Shown one piece after another: positions 1 through 7,814 of a stretch of 24,807 bases of DNA. Below the pieces are notes generated by a model that did no database searches, was not told the DNA's origin, and saw only the letters and a program-made list of their open reading frames with translations. Source of the stretch: Caldithrix sp. (GTDB lineage: Bacteria; KSB1; UBA2214; DYKH01). Every line of letters starts with the position of its first letter. Within the stretch, counting starts at the first letter, position 1. Location of the stretch: positions 1-24,807 of the forward strand of contig DYKH01000078.1 of NCBI GenBank assembly GCA_020722685.1, written 5' to 3'. The position numbers and the translations under genes were made by a program.

Positions 1-188
1 TTGTGAATGAAGATTCATCTCCAGGCCAATTCTGCCAGGTACAATTTGGATTTTGATATGCCATTTTGAGTTTTAATGTTTGATATTTGCATGAAGGCTA
101 CTCGGACACTGTGAGAAAGTGAATAGCAGGACCACATTTTCCGGAGAGCCCTTTTTCCCCTGTCAAATCGCATAAGTACATGGCTAAC

Positions 189-1364
189 TCAACCAATGCA
201 AATCAACTCCTCTTGCGGCTGGGACAAAAATTCGCAGCCGGTCTCCGTTACCACCACAATTTCTTCGATCGTGGCGATGCCATGTCCGGCTACCGTCAGC
301 CTCGGCTCCAGCGTATAAACTTGGTCCTTTTCCACTTTCAGAAAAGGCAAGTTCTTGTAGCGATCCCATTTGGGACAGAGCAGAGCGGAACCGTCGTGCG
401 CTTTGCGGCCCACCTGATGCCCCAGCGCATGCGGATATTCCTCATACCCGGCGTCCACGATGAATTGCCGTGCCACGGCATCGACCGTCCAGCCTTCGAC
501 TCCAGGCCGAAGCGCATTCGCTCCTGCTCGGATGGCATCTCGAATTGTGTCAAAACCGCGCTGAACCTGTGACGGCGCTTGTTTTTCCCCGGGACGCAAA
601 AAGTACCAGGTTCGTTGCAAGTCCGAAACATAGCCGTTTTTGCGCACGCCAAAGTCGATGTTCATGATATGTCCCGGCTCGATTTTGCGACCCGTCGGAC
701 CTGCGTGCGCACCGGCGCTTTCCGGGCCGGTGAAAACCGCCGGACATTGCTCTGGATCCCAAGCCGGCTCCAATCCTTTCTCGAGCAAACGTTGGCGAAC
801 AAATGCCGCGACTTCCTTCTCCGTCATGCCAGGCCGCACATAGGCGCTCACTTCATCGAATATCACCAACGTCTCCCGAATGGCGGCCTTGATCGATTCA
901 ATCTCCGACTTGGATTTTCGACCGCGCAGCGCCGCAACCAGGGCCTCACTAGATTCGAGTCTGGCCGCAAAAGGCGTCCCGGCCAAGTATTCGGTCAGCA
1001 TCAAATACATGCCGTGAGTCAGGCCGTCCGCGGTGACGTCATTGGTGGAATAGTTGATAGCAATGCGCCCCGGATTCTCCTGATACAAAAGCTTGAGCAG
1101 CTCGTCTTTGATGGATTGGTCATAGCCAATCACTTCGTATTCGGCGTGATCCTTGATATTCTGCGCGTCCAATCTGCCGACGATGGCCACGGCTTTTCCC
1201 GCTGACGTGATCACGAACGCCGAGGGCCAAACACAATGCGTTCCCAAAATGATCTCCAGCATCGGATCGGGCGTCGCGGATGTTTCCCTGACAAACGTCA
1301 GCCACATATCCACGCCCATCTCGCGCAAAATTCTGGTAGACTGGCGTATCTTTTCGTTCACCAT
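189..1364 (-). CDS. M24 family metallopeptidase (Xaa-Pro aminopeptidase-like)
   Basis: The 391-residue protein has the two-part layout of prolidase and aminopeptidase P: a creatinase-type N-terminal domain (about residues 5-135) and a C-terminal pita-bread catalytic domain (about 155-380). All five expected metal ligands are visible: Asp237 (NIDFG), Asp248 (VSDLQRTW), His316 (HALGHQVG), Glu353 (TLEPR) and Glu367 (ATIEEIV). Accessory histidines His312 and His324 are also present. The family uses a dinuclear metal site to cleave X-Pro bonds in the cytoplasm, and no signal peptide is seen. The ATG is preceded by AGAGGTG at a good ribosome-binding distance, which supports this start. It is a single gene with no close partner. 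The exact substrate (dipeptide or longer peptide) cannot be read from the sequence. Confidence 0.9.
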   Translation of the reverse strand: MVNEKIRQSTRILREMGVDMWLTFVRETSATPDPMLEIILGTHCVWPSAFVITSAGKAVAIVGRLDAQNIKDHAEYEVIGYDQSIKDELLKLLYQENPGRIAINYSTNDVTADGLTHGMYLMLTEYLAGTPFAARLESSEALVAALRGRKSKSEIESIKAAIRETLVIFDEVSAYVRPGMTEKEVAAFVRQRLLEKGLEPAWDPEQCPAVFTGPESAGAHAGPTGRKIEPGHIMNIDFGVRKNGYVSDLQRTWYFLRPGEKQAPSQVQRGFDTIRDAIRAGANALRPGVEGWTVDAVARQFIVDAGYEEYPHALGHQVGRKAHDGSALLCPKWDRYKNLPFLKVEKDQVYTLEPRLTVAGHGIATIEEIVVVTETGCEFLSQPQEELICIG

Positions 1365-1923
1365 TTGAGCACCTCTTTATTCCTGGTTATGCTCGACTTT
1401 TTGCAGGCCCCAGCACAATTGACGATTATCTACTACCACGCAATCGGTTTGTCATGCAATCGCAAGGGCTCTGAATTCCCTCTCTACGGCCCGTATGCCT
1501 GTGCATGCAAAATTAAGTAATTTGTGGGAAAATTCAACGGCTTTTTCTTCCGGTTAGATTTGGATTTTGGCAGAAGTGAAAATTAGAAGGACTCATTGGC
1601 ATAAACGGAAATGGCGAGTTTAAAGTGCAAACTCGCCATTTCCAGGAGGTCGCTGCAGGAGGGAGGCTACACGCACGACCACCAAAATTACTGCATCCGT
1701 ACAGCATTGGTAACGATTGTTACAACCTCCTAAACACGATATGCTTTTTTCTTATTCCGATTTTTTGATTTTTGCGAAAAGAGTGCTTTTGCGAGCGCAA
1801 AACCCCCTGTACGGTCAGGTCTCAATTCTCATGTACCCCCAAAAGGATTATTGCCGGTCGAGTCATCGGCAATCTCATGGGTCGAGATCTCTCAAAGGGG
1901 TTACGACCTGTAAAAGATGTACT
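1365..1923. other. Non-coding stretch between M24 peptidase and ATPase remnant
   Basis: No convincing gene is seen in these 559 bases. The stretch holds the ribosome-binding site and presumably the promoter of the minus-strand peptidase, a strong 15-bp hairpin (1607-1643), and a small palindrome GTAAC-gatt-GTTAC (1710-1723) that could be an operator. Reading frames on both strands here look like chance ORFs. Confidence 0.6.
1607..1643. repeat. Perfect 15-bp inverted repeat (hairpin)
   Basis: Arm GGAAATGGCGAGTTT (1607-1621) pairs perfectly with AAACTCGCCATTTCC (1629-1643) around a 7-base loop. No T-run follows on either strand, so it is not a classical intrinsic terminator. It may be a bidirectional structure, a repeat-element remnant or a protein-binding site. 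Confidence 0.7.
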
Positions 1924-2511
1924 TCATCTTTCGGCAATCTGTTGGCACAGACCGTTCACCAGGATGGCGTACAAATTGTTGGCAAAGGCAAAGCTTGCTT
2001 CGCCGGCATGCAGAATAAATCCTCGCAGGGAGCGATTCCCGAGTTCTTGACCAAACCACCGCAAGCTATCGAAATCCACTGATCGTGCGGAGGCTGCGCT
2101 TTTGATCTCGATGCCAATGCAGCGCCCGCGTTGATCCTCCAGTATCAAATCCACTTCTCGCCCACTCTGGCTGCGAAAATGAAATAATTGGACGCGCGTG
2201 CGATTTCAAGCAATTTGTTTCTGCCGATCAGAGACGACAAAACTCTCCAAAAGGAGACCCCTTAGGTTGAGTTGAAGCGGCAATGAATCGGCACCTACGC
2301 CGAGGATGTGAGCGGCCAATCCGGTATCAGTAAGATACAGCTTGCGTGTCTTGATCACACGCTTCCCCCAATTGCCGCTCCATGTCGGCAGCCGGTAGAC
2401 AAAGAATATGGCCTCGAAAAGCGCCAAATGCCGTTTCATGCTTGTTTGGGGAATCTGCCGAATCCGGGACAAATCTGCTACGTTCAGCAGCGTATCGGCA
2501 AGTCGTCGAGG
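1924..2511 (-). pseudogene. C-terminal remnant of AAA ATPase with DUF4143 domain
   Basis: In one minus-strand frame the translation reads like the C-terminal part of the common AAA_14/DUF4143 ATPases: a helix-turn-helix-like start (LLNVADLSRIRQIPQTSMKR), then KLYLTDTGLAAHILGV, then SGREVDLILED and GIEIKSAASA. A single in-frame TGA at 2206-2208 interrupts it, at a place where related proteins carry Trp (KQ-I/L-A/S-W), so TGG to TGA is the likely lesion. The frame is otherwise continuous across the stop. The N-terminal Walker A/B ATPase part is missing: similarity ends at about 2511, beside an in-frame TAG and only a few bases from a 128-bp repeat element. I see no ATPase continuation on the far side of that element. 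The gene is dead both by truncation and by the stop codon. Confidence 0.8.
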
Positions 2512-2519
2512 CTAAGATA

Positions 2520-2647
2520 TACTCGTTAAGGGTCGCTTTTTCATGTCATGCCTGTGAATACAGGCATCTCCTAACTTCCTTATCGTAAGGAGATTTCTGC
2601 ATGCGCAGGAATGGCAACAAGGGTGTAATTCTCACCCTTAACAAGTA
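2520..2647. mobile_element. 128-bp TA-flanked MITE-like repeat, copy A
   Basis: This is the first of three copies in the window (others at 4717-4844 and 14551-14678), all exactly 128 bp. The ends are inverted repeats (TACTCGTTAAGGGT and ACCCTTAACAAGTA). TA dinucleotides flank both sides (2518-2519 and 2648-2649), as expected from TA-targeting IS630/Tc1-type transposition. Inside are two small hairpins (GCCTGTgaatACAGGC and a CTGC/GCAG stem). It encodes no protein. This copy has diverged most from the other two in its right half. It sits at the broken end of the ATPase remnant. Confidence 0.8.
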
Positions 2648-2774
2648 TAGAGCATATATTCCCTCGAAACGGATGATATTCGTCCACTGCGTGGACGCTC
2701 TGTCAACTTTTCGGCAAAACGAGCTGAGAAAAAGTCAAGGCAAAATGTTTCTTGGGTAGTCAGTGATCCGCGCT

Positions 2775-2999
2775 TCATCGATTCCTGTTCCGAACCCACC
2801 ACAGGAAGATCAGGTAGAGCATCCACACGACTACAAAAAGTCTTGCCCCTAACCAGACCCTTTTGCCGACTTCGCGAAACGAATTCCGCAGCGCGTTTGG
2901 CTTGAAAAGCTCTCCTTTCAGGAAAAGAGAAATGACTCGTCCGGCTAAGACAACGACAAGCAGCCAAAAAAGGAGATAAAAAAAGAAACGGAGGCGCAA
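2775..2999 (-). CDS. Small two-helix membrane protein of unknown function
   Basis: The 74-residue product has two strongly hydrophobic segments (about residues 5-27 and 49-69) joined by a basic, polar loop, and an Arg/Asn-rich C-terminus (VRNRNR). This is a coherent membrane-protein pattern, unlike the shadow frames around it. The start is a TTG, and an in-frame TAA lies seven codons upstream, so little extension is possible. It lies 110 bases downstream of the polyprenyl synthase on the same strand and could be co-transcribed with it. I do not recognise the family. A short chance ORF remains possible. Confidence 0.5.
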   Translation of the reverse strand: MRLRFFFYLLFWLLVVVLAGRVISLFLKGELFKPNALRNSFREVGKRVWLGARLFVVVWMLYLIFLWWVRNRNR

Positions 3000-3109
3000 C
3001 GCGGCATTCCCAATTCGTTAGTGAGTGTAGAGACAAAATTCTTTGTAGAAAATTAGGACAGACACACATGGCAAAAAGGTTGTCAAGACGAGACCCCTCG
3101 ATGTGGCGC

Positions 3110-4147
3110 TCATGAATTCCTGCTCTCAATGATCTGCAGCAAATGCTGCAAGTGCTTCTTAGCGTCGCTCTCAGGGTGCGACCCGAGGACGCCGGCAGCA
3201 TTGTGCAAAGCCTTGTTGATTTCCGCCTTTGCGGCTGCGACGGCACCGCAGGCCGAAAAAATGCTGATGGCCATCGCAATGTCTTCCCTGCGGAGAGACT
3301 TTTTATCGATGATCCCATGCAATCTCTCCACTTCATTGCTATCGGCGCATTGCTCGGTGTAAATCATGAGAAAGGTCTTTTTATGCGCTTTCAAATCGCT
3401 GCCAATGTCTTTACCCAAGACTTCTTGCTCGCCGGTGACGTCGAGAAGGTCATCCTGAATCTGGAAGGCCCGACCCAGCATCCTGCCATAGTCGCTCATT
3501 GCGGCGATTTGCGCTTCATTCGCTCCGCCCAATATGGCTCCGACCTCGCAAGCAGTGGAAAACAGTCTGGCGGTTTTTTTGTCGATCATGTCAAAATATT
3601 CGTCGAGCGAAACAAAAGCGCGTGTCTCAAACTCCTTGTCCAATGCCTGACCTTCGCATATTTCCATGATGCCTTGAGAAAAGCACTTGAATATCCGGGG
3701 CGCGCTGGGCGAGATGATCCGGCTCAAAGCCAGATAGGCCATGACCAAAAGCCCGTCACCAGCCAAGATAGCCACATTCTCGTCCCACTTTTTGTGCACG
3801 GTGGGACGACCCCGGCGCAGGTCGTCGCGGTCCATGATGTCGTCATGCACCAAAGTGAAGTTATGTACGAACTCCAATGCCGCTGCTGCATCCAAAGCTT
3901 TTTCCGTCTTGCCGCCCGAAGCCTCACAAGCCAGCAGGAGCAGAACGGGACGCAGAAGCTTGCCGCCGGAACTGGCGGCGTAACGCATTGGCTCGTACAG
4001 CGAGCGAGGCTCAGTTTTGGTAAAGAATTGCTGTACCCGCTGAGCAATTTCGCTGCGCAACTCGCCCACTTTGTTCTCAAAACCTATCTGTTCCTGCAAG
4101 GTTTTCTTGTCCTCAAAAATGTTGTAGCGCGAGAAAGGGAAATTCAA
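3110..4147 (-). CDS. Polyprenyl (isoprenyl) diphosphate synthase
   Basis: This trans-prenyltransferase condenses isopentenyl diphosphate with allylic diphosphates to make prenyl chains for quinones, lipids or cell-wall carriers. Diagnostic motifs are GGKLLRP (61-67, IPP binding), the first Asp-rich motif DDIMD (102-106) followed by RRGRPTVH, the second Asp-rich motif DDLLD (232-236), and a KKTFL lysine pair (256-260). The first motif has no two-residue insertion, and Phe97 is the fifth residue before it, a pattern known from some geranylgeranyl synthases, but product length cannot be fixed by eye. The annotated start is TTG with no clear ribosome-binding site. A second TTG at residue 17 is preceded by GAGGAC and may be the real start. 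The N-terminal residues before about 20 should be treated as uncertain. Confidence 0.9.
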   Translation of the reverse strand: MNFPFSRYNIFEDKKTLQEQIGFENKVGELRSEIAQRVQQFFTKTEPRSLYEPMRYAASSGGKLLRPVLLLLACEASGGKTEKALDAAAALEFVHNFTLVHDDIMDRDDLRRGRPTVHKKWDENVAILAGDGLLVMAYLALSRIISPSAPRIFKCFSQGIMEICEGQALDKEFETRAFVSLDEYFDMIDKKTARLFSTACEVGAILGGANEAQIAAMSDYGRMLGRAFQIQDDLLDVTGEQEVLGKDIGSDLKAHKKTFLMIYTEQCADSNEVERLHGIIDKKSLRREDIAMAISIFSACGAVAAAKAEINKALHNAAGVLGSHPESDAKKHLQHLLQIIESRNS

Positions 4148-4310
4148 ACGTCAGTCATCGTTGCATCTTGGAATTCAACAAAACTCGTCAGTGATTACAG
4201 GGTCATCATTCTCCGGCCAACCTTGCCGGATTTATGTGTTACCGAAATTTCTACGATGAGCCCTTTGAGGTGTCAGATCGTGGCCGCAACGGTCGCTGCG
4301 AGACAAAAAG

Positions 4311-4325
4311 GTAACCGATCACAGG
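4311..4325 (+). repeat. GTAACCGATCACAGG motif, forward copy
   Basis: This 15-base motif recurs in reversed form at 4423-4437 (one C/T change plus GATC to AATC) and at 4664-4678. It also forms the left end of the 275-bp element at 16477-16751. It is therefore probably the terminal inverted repeat of a dispersed non-autonomous element. Which ends pair with which in this cluster is unclear, because no flanking direct repeat could be matched. Confidence 0.55.
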
Positions 4326-4327
4326 AT

Positions 4328-4409
4328 GCTGTCATCCTTGCGTATGCAGGTGTCTCCTTCTGCCGTGTAACGGAGAGGAGATTCCTGCATACGCAGGAGA
4401 AATGACAGC
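4328..4409. repeat. 82-bp foldback (palindromic) element
   Basis: The ends GCTGTCAT and ATGACAGC are perfect inverted repeats. The inner arms also pair (CTTGCGTATGCAGG...TCTCCT against AGGAGA...CCTGCATACGCAGG), so nearly the whole unit folds into one long hairpin. The inner CCTGC-AT-GCAGG and AGGAGATTCCTGCAT sequences resemble the middle of the 128-bp MITE-like repeats, so the two may share an origin. It has no coding capacity. Confidence 0.7.
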
Positions 4410-4663
4410 GCTTACAAGACACCCCGTGATTGGTTACTAAGAAAGCAGCCTCGCGCAAGGGCCGCAATGAACGCAAACAGAAAACCTCACGAGGTTGGCG
4501 TGCGCGAGAGAAAAACAACTTTGAGTACGGCTTCCAATGAACCGTCGCCGTTCAAATCTTATGAACTGGCATGAGGATATGCGGCATCTGCGACACGCGC
4601 AGGGAAAAAGCTTTGGGAACACTGCGTGCGCTGCGCGAGAAACTCGCTCTCGTAGCCGCTTGC

Positions 4664-4678
4664 CCTGTGATTGGTTAC
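4664..4678 (-). repeat. GTAACCAATCACAGG motif, reversed copy
   Basis: Read on the minus strand, this matches the 4311-4325 motif except at one base. With it, it could bound a decayed element of about 370 bp that contains the 82-bp foldback and another end copy (4423-4437). Boundaries are inferred and no target duplication was found. Confidence 0.45.
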
Positions 4679-4716
4679 CAACCTGTCATGTACCTCGAAA
4701 TCACCCAAAATAGTTA

Positions 4717-4844
4717 TACTCGTTAAGGGTCGCTTTTTCATGTCATGCCTGTGAATACAGGCATCTCCTAACCACCTGTTCACAAGGAGATTCCTGCATG
4801 CGCAGGAATGACGAGATGGATGAAATTTCTACCCTCAACGAGTA
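4717..4844. mobile_element. 128-bp TA-flanked MITE-like repeat, copy B
   Basis: This copy differs from copy C (14551-14678) at only about four bases by eye, so the two are recent or homogenised. The ends TACTCGTTAAGGGT and ACCCTCAACGAGTA are inverted repeats. A TA precedes the left end (4715-4716), but the right flank is TG rather than TA, suggesting a later point change. It contains no open reading frame of note. Confidence 0.8.
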
Positions 4845-5029
4845 TGATCGATGTGGCCTTTCGAGTAAACTCTGACTTACATCCCACTCCACGACGGGCG
4901 CCTGCGCTCCACCCCAAAAAATCGATCAATCCAGTGGCAATTTGGATGACCATTAGACCGGATTCTCAGAGGCATTTGAAGAGCCTTGCCACGGAATCAA
5001 AACAAATGAGGAGTCTACTGCTTTTTTAC

Positions 5030-5064
5030 AAAAAAAATCCGCCCTCCAACGATGAAGCGCGGAT
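5030..5064 (-). terminator. Rho-independent terminator of the PorV-like gene
   Basis: On the minus strand ATCCGC (5064-5059) pairs with GCGGAT (5042-5037). The intervening bases are able to extend the hairpin, and a run of eight T follows. It lies 22 bases past the stop codon of the 5087-6010 gene, a classical position for an intrinsic terminator. Confidence 0.75.
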
Positions 5065-5086
5065 GAAATAGCGGCGATTGCCGAAT

Positions 5087-6010
5087 CTAAAACTGGCCGG
5101 TGACGGTGAACCTGTTCAGCGCGCCGATTTCTCCATAAGAGGAGTAGGCGTAATCGATCTTGATGGTGCTCCAAAGCACCCCTAATCCAATGGAAGCGCC
5201 GGCGAAGCGATCCTTGGAGGAATCGACGTGCATCTCCTTGCCGAGGTTGTCGTATCCCAAGCGCAAGAGCAAATTGTCCGAGAGAATGAATTCGCCGCCC
5301 AAAGCGCCGTGCCAGTCTTCCTCTTTGAACTTGTAAAGATTAAAGGCGATCATAAGCGGCAAGTGCTCCAATTTCTTGGCAAAGCCAATGCGGAAATTGA
5401 ACGGCAAATCATCCTTGCGCACGACAAAAGCCGTCGTGGCTTGACCCAAGTTAAAGACGCCGGCGGCAAAGGTCAGAGCTTTGGAGGGAATGACATAAAT
5501 GCCGCCCACGTCTATAGCCACCGCATCCGCGGAAAAGTTATCAATGGAGGCGCGGATGTATTTGATGCTCGCCCCGGCGTACAAGTTTTTCATCGGCTCG
5601 CCGGCATAGGCTCCGGCGACGGCAATGCTGCCGGCGCCAAAGTTGCCGAGGTCGTTACCATCCTCATCAGTCTTTTGGAAATTTCCGTAATCCATATAGA
5701 GAACCCCGATTCCCAGATTGCCGGGACCTAAACTGGGTTGTACGACTCCGATGAATCCCGAGTTCAAGTCCAGCAAATGGTCCAGGTAGGAAAAACTTCC
5801 GGTGCGCTTGGTAAAGGTAGCGATCCCCGCCGGATTATAATAAATGCTGTGAACGTCATTGGGGACGGCCAAAAAGGCCCCGGCCATTGCGCTGGGCCGA
5901 GCCCCCACTTGGGTACGGAGAAATTGAAAGCCGACCGTGCCGGGAGAGTAGCCAGCTAGCACCGCAGAAGACAACAGGAGTATGACAGCAAAAAGTTTGA
6001 GAAATCTCAT
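5087..6010 (-). CDS. PorV/PorQ-family outer-membrane protein
   Basis: The protein of about 307 residues opens with a signal peptide (MRFLKLFAVILLLSSAVLA, cleavage near Ala-Gly), followed by GTVGFQFLRTQVGARPSAMAG...DVHSIYYNPAG. That is the hallmark start of the PorV/PorQ (UPF0164) beta-barrels, with the conserved YYNPAG turn. The rest alternates amphipathic strands rich in Gly and aromatics and ends in Phe, as outer-membrane barrels do. In Bacteroidetes, PorV and PorQ belong to type IX secretion and cell-surface anchoring, but in many other FCB lineages such proteins occur without a known secretion role, and no other type IX gene is in this window. An upstream TTG is possible, but the ATG at 6010 starts the signal peptide cleanly and has AAGGCGGA upstream. 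It is a single gene with its own terminator. Confidence 0.85.
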   Translation of the reverse strand: MRFLKLFAVILLLSSAVLAGYSPGTVGFQFLRTQVGARPSAMAGAFLAVPNDVHSIYYNPAGIATFTKRTGSFSYLDHLLDLNSGFIGVVQPSLGPGNLGIGVLYMDYGNFQKTDEDGNDLGNFGAGSIAVAGAYAGEPMKNLYAGASIKYIRASIDNFSADAVAIDVGGIYVIPSKALTFAAGVFNLGQATTAFVVRKDDLPFNFRIGFAKKLEHLPLMIAFNLYKFKEEDWHGALGGEFILSDNLLLRLGYDNLGKEMHVDSSKDRFAGASIGLGVLWSTIKIDYAYSSYGEIGALNRFTVTGQF

Positions 6011-6058
6011 GTCCAAATCCGCCTTGACAGCAAAACAGGTCTACACAGAAATGATGAG

Positions 6059-6131
6059 AGCCACCTGTCGGAATCGAACCGACGACCTGCTCATTACGAG
6101 TGAGCCGCTCTACCGACTGAGCTAAGGTGGC
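6059..6131 (-). tRNA. tRNA-Thr (anticodon CGT)
   Basis: A 73-base cloverleaf reads on the minus strand: acceptor arms GCCACCT and AGGTGGC, D-arm GCTC...GAGC with AGTCGGTA loop, anticodon stem GCTCA/TGAGC with loop CTCGTAA (anticodon CGT, reading ACG), and T-arm GTCGG-TTCGATT-CCGAC. The discriminator base is T. CCA is not encoded and must be added after transcription. It lies between the PorV-like gene (same strand, 48 bases downstream) and the divergent TPR-like gene. Confidence 0.95.
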
Positions 6132-6514
6132 CGAAAACGTTATCAAATCTGCGCGAATTTAGCTATTAACCTACATGAAAGCAAGGAAAATTTTGCCGAC
6201 CAGGTAGATCTCACTCACTTGCGCCCTGTAAGTGAGCTATTGCTCGATCAGAGCCAAGCATCGACCCGCAGGCAAGGCCCGCAGGTTTTGCCTTTCATTG
6301 GGCGTGCCTGATAGGGAAAAGACCCTTGACTGCCAACAGATTTGCCAGCGATTCCCGACTCTTTCAAGATCGTTAGAATTGCAAACTATGCCTTGCAATT
6401 TTCCAATATTATTGCTACCTATGCTAAGCATTCATTTGTGGATCAGATCGTAACAGGAAATCAGTTGCGCGATTCAGAGGTATTTTAGCGTTACTCTTGA
6501 GTGAGAGAGAGTGA
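6132..6514. other. Non-coding stretch between tRNA-Thr and the TPR-like gene
   Basis: These 383 bases lie between divergent genes, so they should hold the tRNA promoter (minus) and the promoter of the TPR-like gene (plus). I see no gene and no clear repeat, and I could not pick out a convincing -35/-10 pair by eye. Confidence 0.5.
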
Positions 6515-7420
6515 ATGGATTCCCAGCTTTGCTTTTTAACCGACGCCATAGAGCATTTGCAGCAAGCTCATGAGGCCATCGAAAACCTCAACCTTGAGCA
6601 GGCGAAGGAAGAATTGACCATCGCCCGCGAGATCGATCCATACATTTCCACGCTCGACACCACCGCCAAGCTCATTGCTCTTTTTGAAAAACACCTCGAA
6701 GAATGCGGCGAGGTGGAAGACTTTTTGGCCCAAGTCTGGCAATTTGTGCCGCAGGCTTGCCAACAGAACAAGCTTTTCCTCAATGAAGCTAAATTAGCCG
6801 ACAAGTATCTGGTCAAGATCGCCGAAAAACAGTTACCTCCGGACAGCGACTTTATCGATCCCGATGAAATCCTGCATTGGGGCAGCCTCTATCTGGTCGC
6901 CGGCAAATATGAGCAGGCTCGCAAGGTGCTGTTGCAAACCTTGTCCTCCACCCATCCGCTGCGGGCGGACTTGTGGGCCTACTATGGCGATGTGTGCATG
7001 GAATCCAAAAAATCCAACGAAGCCATGGCGGCTTATCTGAATGCAGTAGTGATCGATCCGCAGGAGATGGACCTATTTCGCATCAGGAACAAAGACATTT
7101 CCGCTCTCTTTGCTGCTTTGCAGAAAAGTCATCCCGAAGCTGAAGCGCGCGCCTTGCTGCTCTTCCATGGCTGGCTGAACGGATTGTTCAAAATACCGCC
7201 ACGCTTTGGCAAATTCTTCGCTGAGCACCAAGCCTTTCAGACCCTACTCGATGAGGAGCTTCCCAATGACAAAGCCGCCAGGATTCATCGTTTTTCGATC
7301 TGCCTCTGCCGCGACCAATCCCAGTCCGGCGATGGGCCGCACGATTACAGTTTTCGCGAGCGCATGTTGGAACTGGATGCAGAACTGTTCGCGCAGTACA
7401 TGAAAAAGCTGGGGAGATAA
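6515..7420 (+). CDS. TPR-like protein of unknown function
   Basis: The 301-residue soluble protein has no signal peptide. Paired amphipathic helices with TPR spacing are visible at about 14-45 (AIENLNLEQAKEELTIAREIDP), 119-148 (LYLVAGKYEQARKVLLQ) and 152-184 (LWAYYGDVCMESKKSNEAMAAYLNAVVIDP). The last two match the TPR consensus well. Such repeats bind other proteins; no catalytic motif is visible. The ATG follows GAGAGAG, a fair ribosome-binding site. It is the last gene before the CRISPR island and is 394 bases from cas6, with hairpins between, so it is probably a separate transcription unit. I do not recognise the family beyond the repeats. Confidence 0.75.
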   Translation: MDSQLCFLTDAIEHLQQAHEAIENLNLEQAKEELTIAREIDPYISTLDTTAKLIALFEKHLEECGEVEDFLAQVWQFVPQACQQNKLFLNEAKLADKYLVKIAEKQLPPDSDFIDPDEILHWGSLYLVAGKYEQARKVLLQTLSSTHPLRADLWAYYGDVCMESKKSNEAMAAYLNAVVIDPQEMDLFRIRNKDISALFAALQKSHPEAEARALLLFHGWLNGLFKIPPRFGKFFAEHQAFQTLLDEELPNDKAARIHRFSICLCRDQSQSGDGPHDYSFRERMLELDAELFAQYMKKLGR

Positions 7421-7443
7421 GCCGACAGACACCACAGGTCTAA

Positions 7444-7472
7444 ACCTCACAGGTCTCGGAGACCTGTGAGGT
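7444..7472. repeat. AGACCT-family palindrome
   Basis: Arm ACCTCACAGGTCTC (7444-7457) is matched perfectly by GAGACCTGTGAGGT (7459-7472). Similar palindromes or halves occur at 12107-12135 (between cas5 and cas3), about 8668-8683 and about 16440-16464, so this is a dispersed repeat family. It lies just after the TPR-like gene but has no T-run. Confidence 0.7.
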
Positions 7473-7728
7473 CTGACGAGTTTTCTATGACCTTTGACGT
7501 TTCATGCTCATATTGCGCATGGAAACCGCCACACCGACCAAATATTTTTTCGATGCAAAAAAATTTTTTCCGCAGTCTCAAAACTTTTCCGTAGTCAAGG
7601 CGCAGAGGGAATCCCATCTGACTCGCGACTCGCCTTCCCTCAAACATCTGCTGTACGGAACTCTATCAACCTAACAAAATTTAGCTCACGGGGCATCGAT
7701 GGGCAAGCATATTGAAATAGCAGGCACT

Positions 7729-7757
7729 GGCACCTAATTCAGGCGCGGTGCCTTTTT
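7729..7757 (+). terminator. Terminator-like hairpin upstream of cas6
   Basis: GGCACC (7729-7734) pairs with GGTGCC (7747-7752) around a 12-base loop and is followed by five T. The 6-bp stem is GC-rich enough for an intrinsic terminator. The nearest upstream gene ends about 310 bases earlier, so it could end that transcript, end a small RNA, or attenuate the cas6 leader. Confidence 0.4.
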
Positions 7758-7814
7758 GCGTTTGCACCAGAGGAACAACATGCATTTCATTGTCCTCAGA
7801 GCTGAAGAGGAACC

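Larger units (their letters stand above)
4148..5086. other. Repeat-rich non-coding stretch
   Basis: No gene is supported in these 939 bases. They hold a foldback element (4328-4409), three copies of a GTAACC-GATCACAGG-type motif in opposite orientations (4311-4325 forward; 4423-4437 and 4664-4678 reversed), a related GTGATTACAGGGTCA (about 4190-4205), one 128-bp MITE-like copy (4717-4844), and the terminator of the PorV-like gene (5030-5064). Short ORFs here are fragments of these repeats. Confidence 0.7.
7421..7814. other. Non-coding stretch upstream of cas6
   Basis: No gene is seen in these 394 bases. They hold an AGACCT-type palindrome (7444-7472), a terminator-like hairpin (7729-7757), and presumably the promoter of the cas6 gene. 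The stretch around 7540-7575 is A/T-rich (runs of A and T). Confidence 0.55.

Noticed and set aside
579..1205. 208-codon plus-strand ORF opposite the M24 peptidase
   Set aside because: It is a shadow frame. The minus strand has all five metal ligands of the M24 family.
2206..2208. TGA read as an amino acid (alternative code or selenocysteine)
   Set aside because: Intact genes in the window end in TGA, no selenocysteine element is seen, and the gene is truncated anyway.
2638..3336. 232-codon minus-strand ORF overlapping the polyprenyl synthase and the small membrane protein
   Set aside because: It is Arg/Ser-rich with no domain pattern, and it overlaps better-supported genes in another frame.
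3143..4405. 420-codon plus-strand ORF opposite the polyprenyl synthase
   Set aside because: It mirrors the synthase gene, has no family pattern, and the minus-strand frame carries all the prenyltransferase motifs.
4559..5071. Short ORFs on both strands around the 128-bp copy B
   Set aside because: They consist of repeat sequence and lack ribosome-binding sites or family features.
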